From contig NZ_CP034433.1 in the NCBI RefSeq assembly GCF_003952345.1, forward strand, positions 2,666,001-2,730,000: 64,000 bases of DNA, read 5' to 3'. The translations under genes were made by a program, and so were the position numbers. The DNA is from Iodobacter ciconiae. GTDB lineage: Bacteria; Pseudomonadota; Gammaproteobacteria; Burkholderiales; Chitinibacteraceae. Position 1 is the stretch's first letter; each line of letters opens with the position of its first letter. Below are positions 1 through 9,890 of this stretch, piece after piece. Under the pieces are notes generated by a model, which made no database searches, was not told the DNA's origin, and worked only from the letters and a program-made list of their open reading frames with translations.

Positions 1-299
<299 letters not shown>

Positions 300-340
300 G
301 CTCGTAAAGCAGGTCGAAATAACGATTTGCGATAAAACAC

Positions 341-380
341 ACGCAAGCCTTCTGCATATCTTACGTGGCTTGCGTTTTAC
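341..380 (+). terminator. Hairpin between mreB and mreC, possible attenuator
   Basis: A 9-bp perfect stem (ACGCAAGCC at 341-349 with GGCTTGCGT at 367-375) closes a 17-nt loop and is followed by a short T-rich run. It may partly terminate transcription after mreB, keeping MreB in excess over MreC and MreD. This is inferred from structure alone. Confidence 0.5.
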
Positions 381-410
381 TTAGCTTTTGGGAACCATCG
401 GCCGTCTTTC

Positions 411-1295
411 ATGCAAGCCTCTCAGCCCGCCTTTTTTAAGCAGGGACCTAAGCCGCTGACGCGGTTTTTCCTGTTTTCTATTCTGTCTATTTGTCTGATA
501 GTGGGAGATGCCAACTATCGGGTGCTCGGGCCTGTCCGCCAGCAGCTTTCTATCTTGCTTTATCCTTTGCAGTGGCTGGTCACTGCGCCGTTTAAAGTAC
601 TTAGAGACACCAGCAGCTTTTTATCAAGACAAGCAGAATTGCTGGGGGAAAATCGCAAGCTACATGACGCCCAGCTTGTAGCCAGTGTCAATGCAATGAA
701 ATTAAAAGCACTGGAAACCGAAAATACCCGCCTGAGGCAACTTAGCAGCGTGCAAGCCAGCCAGCCCAGCCAGCTTACGGAAATCCTCTACAATGGCCGC
801 GATCCGTTTACAGCCCGCCTGATCGTCGATCGCGGTGAAATGGCTAAAATCAGCCAGGGACAGATTGTCGTAGATGCCAGCGGCGTAGTTGGCCAGGTTG
901 TGCGCGTACAACCCATGACCAGTGAAGTACGGCTCATTTCTGATCGCAACCATATGGTGCCAGTGCAAATCGAGCGTAATCAGTTACGCACCGTCATTTA
1001 TGGAATGGGGCGCGGTTTGCCATTAGAAATTCGCAATATGTCGTCTAATTCTGAAATCAAAGAAGGCGATATCTTGATTACCTCCGGTATTGATGGTTTA
1101 TATCCTGCAGGCCTGCCTGTAGCAAAAGTGCAAAAAATTGAACGTAACAATGCCTTTGCACGCATTTACTGCACCCCACTGGCCGGGATTGATCAACACC
1201 GGTTTTTACTTATTTTAGATCACAATCAAGCCCTCGCCCCCTACCCAGCCAGTGCTTCAGAAGCGGCTAGCACCAAGAAAAAGAAGGGCCGCTAA
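411..1295 (+). CDS. mreC: Rod shape-determining protein MreC
   Basis: MreC is a bitopic inner-membrane protein whose periplasmic part links MreB filaments to the PBP2-RodA elongasome. The 294-residue product has a short cytoplasmic N-terminus, one membrane segment at about residues 20-36, a coiled coil at about 65-110 (leucine/glutamate-rich, ending ALETENTRLRQL) and the beta-sandwich core, with the family motif LIVDRGEMAKISQGQIVVD and later GIDGLYPAGLPVAKV. The lysine-rich tail KKKKGR is ordinary. It overlaps mreD by one base (TAATG), implying translational coupling. Its Shine-Dalgarno is weak. Confidence 0.96.
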   Translation: MQASQPAFFKQGPKPLTRFFLFSILSICLIVGDANYRVLGPVRQQLSILLYPLQWLVTAPFKVLRDTSSFLSRQAELLGENRKLHDAQLVASVNAMKLKALETENTRLRQLSSVQASQPSQLTEILYNGRDPFTARLIVDRGEMAKISQGQIVVDASGVVGQVVRVQPMTSEVRLISDRNHMVPVQIERNQLRTVIYGMGRGLPLEIRNMSSNSEIKEGDILITSGIDGLYPAGLPVAKVQKIERNNAFARIYCTPLAGIDQHRFLLILDHNQALAPYPASASEAASTKKKKGR

Positions 1296-1801
1296 TGCCA
1301 ATTTCACGTCAGTTACTTCGCCCGGTAAGCAGTGGTTTTATCCTGCTGACCTTTGTGCTCTCTCTTGCCATTAATTTATTGCCCTGGCAAGCCGGCCTGG
1401 TTGGCTTTGCTCCGGATTTTGTAGCACTCTTTATTGTCTACTGGACGCTCAACCAACCTCACCGCGTTGGTGTGGGCTGTGCTTTCTTCCTTGGTCTTTT
1501 AATGGACGTGGCTGATGGCAATATTCTCGGTCAACATGCATTAGCCTATACCGTCATGGCCTATCTGACGCTGGCACGCCAGCGCCAGCTGGCGGTCTTC
1601 CCCTTCTGGCAGCAAGGTTTTGTTGCCTTGGCTCTTATGCTGTCCGGGCAGGCATTGATGCTGGCATTACGCACCGTGATGGGCGCACCGTTTCCTGGCT
1701 GGGCCTATTTTGCAGGTTGCTTTGTGGCTGCATTTATCTGGCCTCCCCTTTCCAATATTCTGCTCTCTCACCAACGCAGACCGACGACAGAAGAACTATG
1801 A
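1295..1801 (+). CDS. mreD: Rod shape-determining protein MreD
   Basis: MreD is a small polytopic inner-membrane partner of MreC. The 168-residue product is very hydrophobic with about five predicted membrane helices. It contains the family signature APDFVALFIVYWTLNQPHRVGVG followed by FFLGLLMDVADGNILGQHAL. It starts on the ATG that overlaps the mreC stop and its TGA overlaps the ATG of the next gene, so the three genes are tightly coupled. Length matches the family. Confidence 0.94.
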   Translation: MPISRQLLRPVSSGFILLTFVLSLAINLLPWQAGLVGFAPDFVALFIVYWTLNQPHRVGVGCAFFLGLLMDVADGNILGQHALAYTVMAYLTLARQRQLAVFPFWQQGFVALALMLSGQALMLALRTVMGAPFPGWAYFAGCFVAAFIWPPLSNILLSHQRRPTTEEL

Positions 1802-3717
1802 GCCAGGGCGAGATTAAAAATCAGCATCGAGAGCGCTATGCTTTCCAGCTGCGGATCATCGCGGCTGCCCTTTTTGTTTTATCTCTCTTTGCCCTGTTAT
1901 TTAGCCGTTTTTTCTGGTTACAAGCTGTTCAGCACGAAAAATATATGACGCTGGCTGAACAAAACCGGATATCACTAGTTCCTATACCGCCTTCACGCGG
2001 CATTATCCGGGATAGAAACGGCGTAGTACTGGCGCATAATTTTTCTGCCTATACGTTGGAAATTACCCCCTCTAAACAGACCGACCTAGAAGAAACAATC
2101 GAGCAGCTTTCAAGCATTATCGAAATCACTGCCAAAGATAAACGCCGCTTTAAAAAGCTGCGGGATGAAACACGTGATTTTGAAACGCTGCCTATCCGCA
2201 CCCGTTTAAGTGATGAAGAAGTCGCCCGCTTTGCGGCCAATAGCTACCGCTTTCCCGGCGTAGAAATTAAAGCGCGTTTATTCAGACATTACCCATTAGG
2301 CGAAATCGCCAGCCATTTAATTGGCTATATTGGCCGTATCAATACCAAAGATTTAGAACAACTCGATGAAGACGGTGTTGCCGCTAATTACCGCGGTACC
2401 GATCATTTAGGCAAAATCGGGATTGAGCAAAGCTACGAGCAGCAATTGCACGGCAAAACCGGTTTTGAAGAAGTAGAAATCGATTCAGGTGGGCGGGCCG
2501 TACGCACCTTACGCCGCACCCCTCCTGTGCCCGGCAGTGATCTCACCCTTTCTATCGACATTAAATTACAAAAAGTAGTCGAAGATTTATTCGATAAACG
2601 CCGTGGTTCGCTCGTCGCCATTGATCCGAAAACCGGCGGGCTATTAGCGATGGTTTCCAAACCGGGCTTTGATCCTAATTTATTTGTAGATGGAATTGAC
2701 CCTCTGAATTGGAATGAGCTCAATACCTCGCCAGATAAGCCACTGCTTAATCGCGCCACACGTGGTGAATACCCTCCGGGCTCAACTTTTAAGCCTTTTA
2801 TGGCCCTGGCAGCACTTGAAGGCGATTTCCCCTTAACCCGCCAGACAATTAGCGACCCAGGCTACTTTATATATGGCAACAATAAATTTAGAGATTCGCA
2901 TGCAGGCGGCTATGGCTCGATGAGTTTTGACCGCTCCATTGTAGTATCCAGTGATACCTACTTTTACCAGCTGGCGGTGCAAATGGGGATTGATAATATC
3001 GCCAAATTTATGGCAACGCTCGATTTTGGCAACCAGACCGGCGTCGATTTAAATGGCGAGCGCCCCGGCATTCTGCCCAGCCCCGAATGGAAGAAAAAGC
3101 GCTTTAAAACACCCGCTACCCAAAAATGGTATTCGGGTGAAACAGTCTCGGTCGGGATTGGCCAAGGTTATAACAGCTATACCCCGATGCAAATGGCACA
3201 TGCTACCGCCACTTTAGCCAACAGGGGCGTCATGTTCCGCCCGCATGCAGTTGGCAAAATTATTGATCCGATTACAGGAACCATAAAAGTGGTTGAGCCT
3301 CAACCCGTCAAAACCATGACGTGGCAAAGTAAAAATGTAGAGCGTGTCATTCGTGGCATGGAAGGTGTAATTCGCGAGGGAACCGGTGCACGCTCGTTTG
3401 CCGGCGCAAATTATCTTGCCGCAGGTAAAACCGGCACGGCGCAGGTATATAGCTTGAAGGGCAGTAAGTACAATAAAAATATTAGTGAGCGCTTACGTGA
3501 TCACTCCTGGTTTATTGTTTTTGCCCCGGCAGAAAACCCAACTATTGCGCTAGCCGTTATCGTAGAAAACGGCGGCTTTGGTGCGCAAGCCGCAGCCCCG
3601 ATTGCAAGGCAAGCACTGGACTACTATATCAACGGTAAATTGCCTGCTCTTCCTAAGGCAACAGCCAGCTCAGTCCCCCAGGCGGCAAGTGCTGCAGAGG
3701 AGGCCGTCGGTGATTAA
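1798..3717 (+). CDS. mrdA: Penicillin-binding protein 2 (peptidoglycan transpeptidase)
   Basis: This is the class B PBP that cross-links peptidoglycan during elongation, working with the RodA glycosyltransferase. The 639-residue product has one N-terminal membrane anchor at about residues 20-40, a PBP dimerisation domain (motif PPSRGIIRDRNGVVLA) and a transpeptidase domain. The three active-site motifs are visible: SxxK in PPGSTFKPF, SxN-type in SSDTYFYQLA, and KTG in AAGKTGTAQV. I chose the ATG at 1798, which overlaps the mreD stop (ATGA); a longer in-frame reading from 1717 lies wholly inside mreD. Gene order is the canonical mreCD-mrdA-rodA. Confidence 0.97.
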   Translation: MSQGEIKNQHRERYAFQLRIIAAALFVLSLFALLFSRFFWLQAVQHEKYMTLAEQNRISLVPIPPSRGIIRDRNGVVLAHNFSAYTLEITPSKQTDLEETIEQLSSIIEITAKDKRRFKKLRDETRDFETLPIRTRLSDEEVARFAANSYRFPGVEIKARLFRHYPLGEIASHLIGYIGRINTKDLEQLDEDGVAANYRGTDHLGKIGIEQSYEQQLHGKTGFEEVEIDSGGRAVRTLRRTPPVPGSDLTLSIDIKLQKVVEDLFDKRRGSLVAIDPKTGGLLAMVSKPGFDPNLFVDGIDPLNWNELNTSPDKPLLNRATRGEYPPGSTFKPFMALAALEGDFPLTRQTISDPGYFIYGNNKFRDSHAGGYGSMSFDRSIVVSSDTYFYQLAVQMGIDNIAKFMATLDFGNQTGVDLNGERPGILPSPEWKKKRFKTPATQKWYSGETVSVGIGQGYNSYTPMQMAHATATLANRGVMFRPHAVGKIIDPITGTIKVVEPQPVKTMTWQSKNVERVIRGMEGVIREGTGARSFAGANYLAAGKTGTAQVYSLKGSKYNKNISERLRDHSWFIVFAPAENPTIALAVIVENGGFGAQAAAPIARQALDYYINGKLPALPKATASSVPQAASAAEEAVGD

Positions 3718-4822
3718 ACATCTGTGGGATCGCCTTATTCGACCAATTGATCCTTGGCTTTTGCTGTTTACCACATTGGTACTGATCCTTTCCACGATAC
3801 TGCTGTTTTCTGCATCCAATCGTGATCTGGACATGATCATCAATAAAATCACCTTTATGTGTATCGCCCTCACCGTGATGTGGCTGGTAGCCAATACCTC
3901 GCAACAAACCTTGATACGGCTTGCCGTACCTGCCTATGTGGTTGGCCTGCTGCTGCTTATTGCAGTGGCACTTTTTGGCGACATCAGCCACGGTGCGCGG
4001 CGCTGGCTGCATATTGGTGTCACAAAGATTCAGCCTTCCGAATTGATGAAGCTGGCTTTACCGATGATGCTGGCCTGGTATTTCCATCATTTTGAAACCA
4101 GCATTCGCTGGAAGCACTATCTGTTTGCCGCCATATTGATGATTGTGCCAGTTGGTTTAATCATGAAACAACCCGATCTGGGCACCAGCTTACTGATTGC
4201 ATCATCCGGTTTTTATGTCCTCTTTTTTGCAGGACTATCGTGGAAGTTTATCGGTCTTTTAGGCGCGCTGGGCGGAGGTTTGGCTTATGTGGTCACACAC
4301 TGGAACTCCTGCATTAATATCCTGCACGAGTACCAATGCCGCCGTGTGGCCACCATGCTCGATCCGATGCAAGACCCGCTGGGCGCGGGTTACCACATTA
4401 TCCAGGGTACGATTGCCATTGGCTCGGGCGGTATTTTTGGTAAAGGCTGGCTAAACGGCACGCAAACCCATCTGGATTTTATTCCTGAACGCACAACCGA
4501 CTTTATCTTTGCCGTCTTTGGCGAGGAATTTGGTCTCTTGGGAAATGCCATTCTCCTGATTTTGTATTTGCTGCTAATTGGCCGGGGCCTGATTATCGCC
4601 AATAATGCTTCAACCCTGTTTGGACGCTTACTGGCAGGTGCTATTACACTAACTTTTTTTACCTATGCTTTTGTAAACATGGGCATGGTTTCAGGCATTT
4701 TGCCCGTGGTCGGCATTCCGCTGCCACTGGTGTCCTATGGCGGTACATCAATGGTATCGCTACTTACTGGTTTCGGCCTTTTAATGAGTGTGCAGGGTGA
4801 TCGAAAGTTGATGAAATCATGA
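3710..4822 (+). CDS. rodA: Peptidoglycan glycosyltransferase RodA
   Basis: RodA is the SEDS-family glycosyltransferase that polymerises lipid II for cell elongation. I chose the GTG at 3710, which overlaps the end of mrdA and has a strong upstream AGAGGAGG. This gives 370 residues, the usual family length; the longer open frame from 3578 lies inside mrdA. About ten membrane helices are visible. SEDS signatures are present: LLIAVALFGDISHGARRWL, IQPSELMKLALP, and near the C-terminus GIPLPLVSYGGTSMV. The protein begins VIKHLWDRLIRPIDPWLL. Confidence 0.95.
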   Translation: MIKHLWDRLIRPIDPWLLLFTTLVLILSTILLFSASNRDLDMIINKITFMCIALTVMWLVANTSQQTLIRLAVPAYVVGLLLLIAVALFGDISHGARRWLHIGVTKIQPSELMKLALPMMLAWYFHHFETSIRWKHYLFAAILMIVPVGLIMKQPDLGTSLLIASSGFYVLFFAGLSWKFIGLLGALGGGLAYVVTHWNSCINILHEYQCRRVATMLDPMQDPLGAGYHIIQGTIAIGSGGIFGKGWLNGTQTHLDFIPERTTDFIFAVFGEEFGLLGNAILLILYLLLIGRGLIIANNASTLFGRLLAGAITLTFFTYAFVNMGMVSGILPVVGIPLPLVSYGGTSMVSLLTGFGLLMSVQGDRKLMKS

Positions 4823-5754
4823 AATGCCAACATTATTCCCCGCTCATAGCGGCGCTGTTACTGGTGGCTTGTACCACCCCCTCACCACCTGTCAGGCAAA
4901 CGGGGAAACCCTCGCCTGCCCAGTTGCCGCCAGCGCAAGTTACGCCTGCACAATACAGCTGTAATTATTCAGCCAAAGGAGGCGGGGCCTTTTATAAAGA
5001 CGATGGCCCGATGGACTCCTTTCCGGCAGGCATAGATCAGATCCCAGAACCTCTGCCACGCTGGGAGCCTCTGCATCGCTGGGCGAATAACCCCTATACC
5101 GTGCTGGGGCAAAATTTCACCCCGCTGCCCCGCCCCGGTGAATTAAAGCAACGTGGTACTGCATCCTGGTATGGACGTAAATTTCACGGGCAAAAAACAT
5201 CTACCGGCGAAATTTACGATATGTTCGCCATTACAGCGGCTCATCCCACCCTGCCTATCCCGTCCTACGCCCGTGTCACTCATGTAAAAAATGGCCGCAG
5301 CATTATTGTGCGTGTGAATGACAGAGGACCATTCTTACACGGCCGGGTGATCGATTTATCCTTTCTTGCCGCCTGTCGGCTTGGCTACACCATGGATGGC
5401 AGTGCCGAAGTAGAAGTCGAAAGCCTGCTTGCCAGCGATACGCCAAGCGCCATAGCAGCAGCCGTTCAACCTGTGATTGCAGCCAAACCCAAACCCATCA
5501 GCATTCCGCTGGCCGATGCAGGCAATGGTGCAATTTATTTACAACTAGGCGCCTTTGGCTCCTTAGCCAATGCGGAAAACTTCCGTAATCATTTGTCCGG
5601 CCAGCTGGATAACGATGCGAACAAACTGCTCATCCAGACCATAGGCCAGCTTCACCGTGTAAGACTTGGCCCCTACCCGGATAGAAAAAGTGCAGAACAG
5701 GTCGCCGCCAGAATCAGTGGTGATTACCAGCTGCCCGCAGTACTTAGCCACTAA
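4819..5754 (+). CDS. rlpA: Septal ring lytic transglycosylase RlpA family lipoprotein
   Basis: RlpA-type proteins are outer-membrane lipoproteins that cleave naked (denuded) glycan strands. The 311-residue product has a lipoprotein signal peptide with lipobox-like LLLVACTT (cysteine at about residue 18). It has a double-psi beta-barrel domain at about 110-200 (GTASWYGRKFHGQKTSTGE, NDRGPFLHGRVIDLS) and a C-terminal SPOR domain at about 235-310 (AIYLQLGAFGSLANAENFRNHL) that binds denuded glycans. It overlaps rodA by four bases (ATGA). Placement after rodA matches many beta- and gammaproteobacteria. Confidence 0.94.
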   Translation: MKCQHYSPLIAALLLVACTTPSPPVRQTGKPSPAQLPPAQVTPAQYSCNYSAKGGGAFYKDDGPMDSFPAGIDQIPEPLPRWEPLHRWANNPYTVLGQNFTPLPRPGELKQRGTASWYGRKFHGQKTSTGEIYDMFAITAAHPTLPIPSYARVTHVKNGRSIIVRVNDRGPFLHGRVIDLSFLAACRLGYTMDGSAEVEVESLLASDTPSAIAAAVQPVIAAKPKPISIPLADAGNGAIYLQLGAFGSLANAENFRNHLSGQLDNDANKLLIQTIGQLHRVRLGPYPDRKSAEQVAARISGDYQLPAVLSH

Positions 5755-6016
5755 AGAGCAGCCGGTGCAAACACTGGCCGGTAATATCCCTCACGGAAAT
5801 ACTGAAGCAGAGCAGTACAAAGTAATAGCTCACCATGACAACACCAAAGAGGCCTCGCCAACGGATCAAGCCTGCCGACCTTGTATCCAAATCGCTTTTG
5901 CTAGCATGCCTTGCCACCAGATAACCTTGCTTGCTGCTGCCTTGGTTTACCGGTGTCACTCACTCAGCTGTCAGTCACTTATCACCTGACCGTTAAGCCC
6001 AAAATAAGCGCCCATG

Positions 6017-6047
6017 AAAAATGCCGGGTTATCTAACCCGGCATTTT
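6017..6047. terminator. Bidirectional terminator after rlpA
   Basis: A near-perfect palindrome with GC core GCCGGGTT / AACCCGGC and flanking A and T runs on either side. It can end both the rlpA operon (plus) and the convergent acyl-CoA-binding protein gene (minus). The 260 bases between rlpA and this hairpin hold nothing I recognise. Confidence 0.85.
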
Positions 6048-6048
6048 G

Positions 6049-6315
6049 TTATTCGTCGTTTGCCTTTAACTCTACAACCAGATCAATATATTTCTGTTTG
6101 GCTTCATCGCCACTCATACCCTTTAATTCTGTCCATGCGTCAAACTTGGCACGGGCAACAAACTGAATAGCCGATGGGCGATCGCCTGTTGCATCGCCTT
6201 CCGCTGCTTGTTTAAACAAGGAATAAAGCTTGAGCTTTGTCGCCACATCCGGCGCATCGTTTAATTTAACCACATCATCTTGCGCGGTTTGAAACAGGGA
6301 AGCCAGATCAGACAT
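6049..6315 (-). CDS. Acyl-CoA-binding protein
   Basis: A small four-helix protein of the ACBP family that binds long-chain acyl-CoA esters in the cytoplasm. The 88-residue product, starting MSDLASLFQTAQDDV, carries the family core KLKLYSLFKQAAEGDATGDRP and AKFDAWTELKGMSGDEAKQKYI. I chose the ATG at 6315 because a GGAG ribosome site lies about six bases before it; a TTG at 6327 is in frame but overlaps that site. Family length is 85-90 residues. It stands alone, convergent with rlpA. Confidence 0.93.
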   Translation of the reverse strand: MSDLASLFQTAQDDVVKLNDAPDVATKLKLYSLFKQAAEGDATGDRPSAIQFVARAKFDAWTELKGMSGDEAKQKYIDLVVELKANDE

Positions 6316-6413
6316 TGTGTTCTCCAAGGAAGAAATTAAACGATCGTTTTAATAAGGCAAAAGTATAGCCCGAGTACCAAGATAAACCAAGCACACGGGC
6401 CTGCTGATATCCC

Positions 6414-7691
6414 TTAGTTTGCTAATTGATACACTCGTTTGCCTTTCACCAGCGTATGCACCACCTGCCCCTTCATTTCCATACCTACAAACGGCGTGTT
6501 TTTGCCCTGGCTTTTCAACGTTGCAGGCGTCACTTGCCAATGGGCTTGCAGATCAAAAATCACCAAGTCTGCACGATTGCCGATCTCTAAACCGGCGGCA
6601 AAACCCAACATTTTAGCAGGAACAGCGGTGATTTTAGCCAAGGCTTGTGGCAATGGAACATGCTGGCGCTCGGCCCATGCAAGCGTCAGCGGCAAGAGTA
6701 GCTCCAGGCCGGTAGCACCCGACTCTGCTTCAGCAAACGGCAGTAATTTACCGTCGTCATCCACAGGGCTATGGTCTGAGCAAATGGCATCAATCGTGCC
6801 ATCTGCCAGCGCCGCCACAATCGCATCCCGGTCACGACACGACCTTAATGGCGGATCAAAGCGGAAATTACTATCAAAAAAGCCAATATCCACATCCGCC
6901 AGATGAATATGATTGATGCTCACATCACAAGTAACCGGCAGGCCTTGTTTCTTGGCGGCACGCACCAGATCCAGCCCGGCCATGGAAGAAAGGCGACATA
7001 AATGCACGCGTGCGCCGGTTTCTTTCATTAACAGTAAAATATTGGAAATCGCCACCGTTTCGGCCAGCACCGGAATACCCGTCAAGCCCATACGCGTTGC
7101 GTAGTCGCCATCGTGAGCCACACCGGCGTTTAAATCCGCCTCCTGTGGCAGCAAGCGCAAAGCCACATCAAAGGTCGCCGCATATTGCATCGCACGGAAC
7201 AGGATCTGTAAGTTGCCGACCGCCTGATCACCCTGTGAAAACGCCACACAACCGGCATCACGCAGCTCGGCCATTTCGGTGAGTTCCAGGCCTTTAAGCT
7301 GGCGGCTTAAGGCACCCACCGGGTAGAGGCGGGCCAGGTCCAGATTTTTAGCTCTCTGGCGCAGCATGGTCACCAAACTAGGCTCATCCAGTGGCGGATC
7401 GGTGTCTGGCGGGCACACAATACTGGTCACCCCACCGGCCACCGCAGCTGCCATTTCAGATGCCAAAGTGGCCTTATATTCAAACCCCGGCTCACGCAGG
7501 CGGGCAGCTAAATCAACCAGGCCGGGGCTGATTAATAAACCCTTTGCATCAATAGTTTCATCTTGCACAAAGCCAGCAGGAGCCGAACCCACACCCACAA
7601 TTTTACCGCCGGCAAGGTATAAATCAGCCACCTGATCAGTATCATTGAGTGGATCAATTAATCGCCCACCAAAAATTGCGATATTTTTCAT
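6414..7691 (-). CDS. pyrX: Dihydroorotase-like protein PyrX (probably non-catalytic)
   Basis: This 425-residue protein has the amidohydrolase fold of class I dihydroorotase and begins two bases after pyrB. The metal-binding DxHxHLREPG segment of active enzymes is replaced by DLAARLREPG at residues 60-69, so both histidines are lost. In Pseudomonas such an inactive homologue (PyrC', also called PyrX) assembles with aspartate transcarbamoylase and is needed for its activity. A second dihydroorotase at 33616-34650 keeps the histidines, so pyrimidine synthesis does not depend on catalysis here. A structural role is inferred from the missing residues, the pyrB linkage and this precedent. Confidence 0.92.
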   Translation of the reverse strand: MKNIAIFGGRLIDPLNDTDQVADLYLAGGKIVGVGSAPAGFVQDETIDAKGLLISPGLVDLAARLREPGFEYKATLASEMAAAVAGGVTSIVCPPDTDPPLDEPSLVTMLRQRAKNLDLARLYPVGALSRQLKGLELTEMAELRDAGCVAFSQGDQAVGNLQILFRAMQYAATFDVALRLLPQEADLNAGVAHDGDYATRMGLTGIPVLAETVAISNILLLMKETGARVHLCRLSSMAGLDLVRAAKKQGLPVTCDVSINHIHLADVDIGFFDSNFRFDPPLRSCRDRDAIVAALADGTIDAICSDHSPVDDDGKLLPFAEAESGATGLELLLPLTLAWAERQHVPLPQALAKITAVPAKMLGFAAGLEIGNRADLVIFDLQAHWQVTPATLKSQGKNTPFVGMEMKGQVVHTLVKGKRVYQLAN

Positions 7692-7693
7692 AA

Positions 7694-8656
7694 TTATTTA
7701 TTCGCTTTCTGGTTACGGGCCACAATTGCTAACACCGCCATGCGTATAGCAATACCGAAAGTCACCTGCGGCAAAATCACTGCCTGCGGGCCATCGGCCA
7801 CAGCAGAATCGATTTCTACACCACGATTCATCGGGCCGGGATGCATCACGATGGCATCCGATTTCGCCAGCACCAGTTTTTCCGGGGTAAGACCGTAATA
7901 CTTAAAGAATTCCTGAGTCGATGGCAAAAAAGCCCCCGCCATGCGCTCATTTTGCAAACGCAGCATGGCAATTACATCGACGTCTTTCAGGCCTTCGGCC
8001 ATATCGTGGTATACGTGCACACCCAGCTGCTCGATCCCCGTAGGCAATAGCGTTTTAGGCGCAATCACACGGATTTCCGGGCAGCCCAAAGTGCTCAGCG
8101 CATGGATTTGCGAGCGCGCCACACGTGAATGCAAAACATCCCCGACAATCGCTACGCGCAGCTTGGTAAAGTCGCCCTTAAAGTGGCGAATGGTGAACAT
8201 ATCCAGCAGGGCTTGCGTAGGGTGAGCATGGCGGCCATCGCCTGCATTGACTACCGCAATGCCTTTCTTTACATGCCTGGCAATTAAATGCGCAGCTCCT
8301 GATTCTGAATGGCGCACAACAAATAAATTGGCACCCATGGCTTCCAGATTATGAATGGTATCGAGCAGGGTCTCGCCCTTGGCGGTGCTGGAGGCTTGAA
8401 TATTAAGGCTGGAAACATCGCCGCTCAAACGCTTCGCTGCCAGCTCGAAAGTAGTGCGGGTACGGGTTGAGTTTTCAAAAAACAGATTAAAAACAGAAGT
8501 TCCAGCCAGATCCTGCCATTTATTATTTAGTAATTCGCCATTGTCAACGTATTGGGCTGCCTGATCGAGAATTTGGGTCAGGATGCGCTTAGGCAGGCCT
8601 TCAGTCGTTAACAGGTGGATCAGCTCACCTTGAGCATTTAACTGCGGGTTATACAT
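7694..8656 (-). CDS. pyrB: Aspartate carbamoyltransferase catalytic subunit
   Basis: PyrB condenses carbamoyl phosphate with aspartate, the committed step of pyrimidine synthesis. The 320-residue product shows the carbamoyl-phosphate motif [18 protein letters not shown], the [12 protein letters not shown] motif and the aspartate-binding region. I chose the ATG at 8656 ([12 protein letters not shown]) with AAGGA just upstream. A longer reading to 8812 lies inside ruvX and gives a non-homologous N-terminus. It overlaps ruvX by eight bases and is followed at once by pyrX, the arrangement of bacteria that use a PyrB-PyrX complex instead of PyrI. No pyrR is present between ruvX and pyrB. Confidence 0.95.
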   Translation of the reverse strand: MYNPQLNAQGELIHLLTTEGLPKRILTQILDQAAQYVDNGELLNNKWQDLAGTSVFNLFFENSTRTRTTFELAAKRLSGDVSSLNIQASSTAKGETLLDTIHNLEAMGANLFVVRHSESGAAHLIARHVKKGIAVVNAGDGRHAHPTQALLDMFTIRHFKGDFTKLRVAIVGDVLHSRVARSQIHALSTLGCPEIRVIAPKTLLPTGIEQLGVHVYHDMAEGLKDVDVIAMLRLQNERMAGAFLPSTQEFFKYYGLTPEKLVLAKSDAIVMHPGPMNRGVEIDSAVADGPQAVILPQVTFGIAIRMAVLAIVARNQKANK

Positions 8657-9131
8657 CAGCATCCTTGTCAGCATGATCAACAGAAACCTCGGCCGAACGA
8701 TGACTGAGCGCCTCGCCGGTGGCGGGAGAATCAAGATAGGTTTGTAAAATCTGCATGGCAGCCACCTGATCAAGAGCTGGCTTTTGACGACGGCCACGGA
8801 CACCCGCTTCATTCAAAGCACTAGTGGCAGCAGCGCTCGACAAACGCTCATCCACCAGAAACACCGGCAGGCCAAAGCGCCCGTGCAGGCGATTGGCAAA
8901 TTTGCGTGAAAGACGCGTCATCTCGTGTGGAGTACCGTCCAAATAGCTAGGCAGACCCACAATCAGACTTGCAGGCTGCCACTCCCGAATCAGCTGCTCA
9001 ACCCTTGCAAAACGGCGCTCGTTTCCTTCTGCGGTGATCGTTTCTACCGGATGAGCAATACCCAGCTCGGATGAGCCAACGGCTACGCCAATCCGCACTT
9101 CACCAAAATCAAAAGCCAGCAGAGTACTCAT
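8649..9131 (-). CDS. ruvX: Holliday junction resolvase-like protein YqgF/RuvX
   Basis: RuvX (YqgF) is an RNase H-fold nuclease; in E. coli it is linked to 16S rRNA 5' end maturation. The 160-residue product shows the family motifs [16 protein letters not shown] at the N-terminus (catalytic aspartate in FDFG), [16 protein letters not shown], and [12 protein letters not shown] (second acidic residues). The C-terminal tail after about residue 140 is longer than in E. coli and poorly conserved. It sits between yqgE and pyrB, a widespread proteobacterial gene order. Confidence 0.93.
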   Translation of the reverse strand: MSTLLAFDFGEVRIGVAVGSSELGIAHPVETITAEGNERRFARVEQLIREWQPASLIVGLPSYLDGTPHEMTRLSRKFANRLHGRFGLPVFLVDERLSSAAATSALNEAGVRGRRQKPALDQVAAMQILQTYLDSPATGEALSHRSAEVSVDHADKDADV

Positions 9132-9209
9132 TATTTTCCAGATGACAGCCCGGATGCTTCGAGCGTTTTCAAAAGATGGCGTGTGCCTGGAGCAAAAGCC
9201 ACGACAAAA

Positions 9210-9773
9210 CTAAGCGTGGCCTGCTTCTTTGGACAACATTGCAATATCAATACCCAGCAAACCCAAGGCCGCGGCATAACGTGCTTCGGGCGGTAAATTA
9301 AAAATAATTTGAGGATCGGCTTCTACCGTAAGCCAGGAGTTCTGTGCAATCTCATTCTCTAACTGCCCTGCATCCCAACCCGCATAGCCCAGGGTTAAAA
9401 ACACCTGATCCGGCCCCTCGCCGTCCCCCAGCGCCTGCAAAACATCTCTTGAAGTAGACAAGCCCATCTCATCCGAAACAGCCAGGCTAGATTGCCAGCT
9501 GCCCAGCGGGGTATGCAGCACAAAGCCACGATCGGTTTGCACCGGCCCGCCAAAATGCACCGAAAGAGCCCCCATATCGGGGCGATGCAACTCGATATCG
9601 ATCTGCTCAAACAAAGAGGAAAGCGTCATACCCAGCGGCCGGTTCACAATTACGCCCATGGCACCATGCTCGTTGTGCTCGCACACAAAGGTCAGGGCTC
9701 GGGAGAAAATCGGATCGACGAGGCTAGGCATCGCAATCAAAAAATGACGAGAAAAGTTCATTGCGTTATCCAT
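9210..9773 (-). CDS. yqgE: UPF0301/AlgH family protein YqgE
   Basis: Conserved cytoplasmic protein of the UPF0301 (AlgH/YqgE) family; its biochemical role is not settled. The family signature is clear: [53 protein letters not shown] and [19 protein letters not shown] chose the ATG at 9773 ([11 protein letters not shown]). The ATG at 9761 (MNFSRHF) is equally possible and closer to homologues, while the longer start at 9812 adds a non-conserved stretch. Neither has a strong ribosome site. It is followed by ruvX after 78 bases. Confidence 0.9.
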   Translation of the reverse strand: MDNAMNFSRHFLIAMPSLVDPIFSRALTFVCEHNEHGAMGVIVNRPLGMTLSSLFEQIDIELHRPDMGALSVHFGGPVQTDRGFVLHTPLGSWQSSLAVSDEMGLSTSRDVLQALGDGEGPDQVFLTLGYAGWDAGQLENEIAQNSWLTVEADPQIIFNLPPEARYAAALGLLGIDIAMLSKEAGHA

Positions 9774-9890
9774 GCCGGTAATTATCGCACAAGGCGCTAA
9801 GAATGGGCGCATCAGCAGGAGAGCGAATCATATAACAAAAGGCCCCCGGCCAATGGCACAATATGGCATTCAATTACGCCTCCTTTACCC

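Noticed and set aside
1717..1797. Upstream extension of the PBP2 frame inside mreD.
   Set aside because: It lies wholly within mreD and has no homology. The ATG at 1798 overlapping the mreD stop is the real start.
3578..3709. Upstream extension of rodA inside mrdA.
   Set aside because: Non-homologous; the GTG at 3710 with AGAGGAGG gives the correct family length.
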